Under the pieces are notes generated by a model. That model had not been told where the DNA came from and ran no database searches. It was given only the letters and a program-made list of their open reading frames with translations. The position numbers were made by a program, and so were the translations under genes. From Sulfidibacter corallicola (lineage in GTDB: Bacteria; Acidobacteriota; Holophagae; Acanthopleuribacterales; Acanthopleuribacteraceae), in assembly GCF_017498545.1 (NCBI RefSeq), contig NZ_CP071793.1, forward strand, positions 4,489,001 through 4,553,000: DNA of 64,000 bases, in the 5' to 3' direction. Of the stretch, positions 63,468-64,000 are shown one piece after another (the first letter of the stretch is position 1; every line of letters begins with the position of its first letter).

Positions 63468-64000
63468 ATGACCAAAAATCCAAACTGGACCTGTCTGGTC
63501 TGAAGCTCCCCCAAGCCCAATTTCTCCGGTCTTTTTACAAGGCGGTATCGCGTCCCGATGCCGAGGTCGTCGCCATCGTGGGCAGTCGCGGTTCCGGAAA
63601 AACCACCATGATGGCGCGCGTGCGGGACGCGCTATGCGATACAGCCGGCTTCCAGCCCACCGAGTTGATCGATGCGGCCCTTATCGACCCCGAAGCCGGG
63701 ATCATGTCGACCTGTATTCGCGCCCTAGCCGATCTGATGCCCAACACTAGCCAAAGTTCGGACCCAGCCACCGAAGACCTGCGCAGGTCCTACGCTACTG
63801 CGTTTCGCCAGAGCTTGAGCCTGGGTGAACCTTATCGCCAAATCGCCAGAGAAATGTCGATGGCAGCCAGGCAGTACTTGCGCATGGTTGAAGATCGAGT
63901 CAACGAAACCCGGGAGCTCCCTAAACGATTCAGGGATTTTTTGGACATCGTGCGGGATTTTCTCCACAGAACCGGGTCAGACCGGGTTTCGAGCGAACCA
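63464..64000 (+). CDS. P-loop ATPase, 3'-partial
   Basis: Only the first 179 residues are in the window; the frame is open to the last base. It starts with an ATGA overlap with the previous gene, so it is the third member of the same coupled operon. The P-loop is AIVGSRGSGKTTMM near residues 37-50, preceded by a short DLSGLKLPQAQFLRSFYKAV helix region. The rest is helical (EPYRQIAREMSMAARQYLRMVEDRV). This resembles AAA or KAP-type ATPases, but too little is visible for a family call. It may supply the ATPase activity that the 404-residue protein lacks. Confidence 0.85.
   Translation, partial: MNDQKSKLDLSGLKLPQAQFLRSFYKAVSRPDAEVVAIVGSRGSGKTTMMARVRDALCDTAGFQPTELIDAALIDPEAGIMSTCIRALADLMPNTSQSSDPATEDLRRSYATAFRQSLSLGEPYRQIAREMSMAARQYLRMVEDRVNETRELPKRFRDFLDIVRDFLHRTGSDRVSSEP

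Noticed and set aside
1..64000. tRNA, rRNA, CRISPR arrays, transposases, phage attachment sites.
   Set aside because: Looked for and not seen; the repeats present lack the regular spacing of a CRISPR array.

Overview
The window reads as one piece of a large bacterial chromosome of about 60% GC, most likely from the phylum Acidobacteriota. I infer this from a MacB/FtsX permease of the Acidobacteria-typical ADOP kind, an ECF sigma factor coupled to a Ser/Thr kinase with a TPR-rich tail, a tricorn-type protease, and a large trans-AT polyketide synthase next to giant ATPase genes. Animal-associated marine Acanthopleuribacteraceae would fit, but nothing here proves the genus.

Bases 2-30451 are the 3' part of a trans-AT polyketide biosynthetic gene cluster. 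Two giant synthase genes hold six KS domains, seven ACPs and no AT domain. The first gene starts upstream of the window. The assembly line reads ACP-KS-DH-DH*-KR-ACP-KS-KR-ACP // KS0-ACP-KS-KR-ACP-KS-KR-ACP-TE-KS0-ACP-C-TE. It ends in an unusual TE-KS0-ACP-C-TE arrangement. Tailoring genes follow: a luciferase-like flavin monooxygenase (4-base overlap with the synthase), a methyltransferase with a Cys-rich N-terminus, a divergent MGT/UGT-type glycosyltransferase and a NodU/CmcH-type carbamoyltransferase. The product is therefore probably an oxidised, methylated, glycosylated and/or carbamoylated polyketide. The loading end and the trans-AT must lie elsewhere.

Bases 30533-33762 encode a sigma factor/kinase pair on the minus strand. 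After a repeat-bearing 836-base gap come a GT4 glycosyltransferase and a PAP2 phosphatase. On the minus strand from 46187 down to 36443 lie an NtrC-type response regulator, its histidine kinase, an ABC ATPase, an ADOP permease and a tricorn-like protease. A good -24/-12 promoter and a perfect 16-bp palindrome sit between the kinase and the ABC genes, so the two-component system probably drives the transporter through sigma-54.

Bases 46437-51989 look like an amino-sugar uptake and catabolism locus. A sodium/solute symporter with a 56-residue accessory protein faces a ROK kinase and a NagB-PIG-L fusion. The two divergent transcripts carry related AT-rich operator-like sequences at matching distances from their start codons.

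Bases 51990-52692 are a structure-rich intergenic region with one clear terminator and several further hairpins. From 52693 to the window end runs a translationally coupled operon: a 3187-residue protein (degenerate SIR2-like, P-loop ATPase, TPR, beta-propeller and second P-loop ATPase regions), a 404-residue partner that resembles the C-terminal half of an AAA ATPase without a P-loop, and a third P-loop protein cut by the window end. This operon is the best candidate here for an undescribed system, possibly a conflict or defence system. No RNA genes, CRISPR arrays or transposases were seen.
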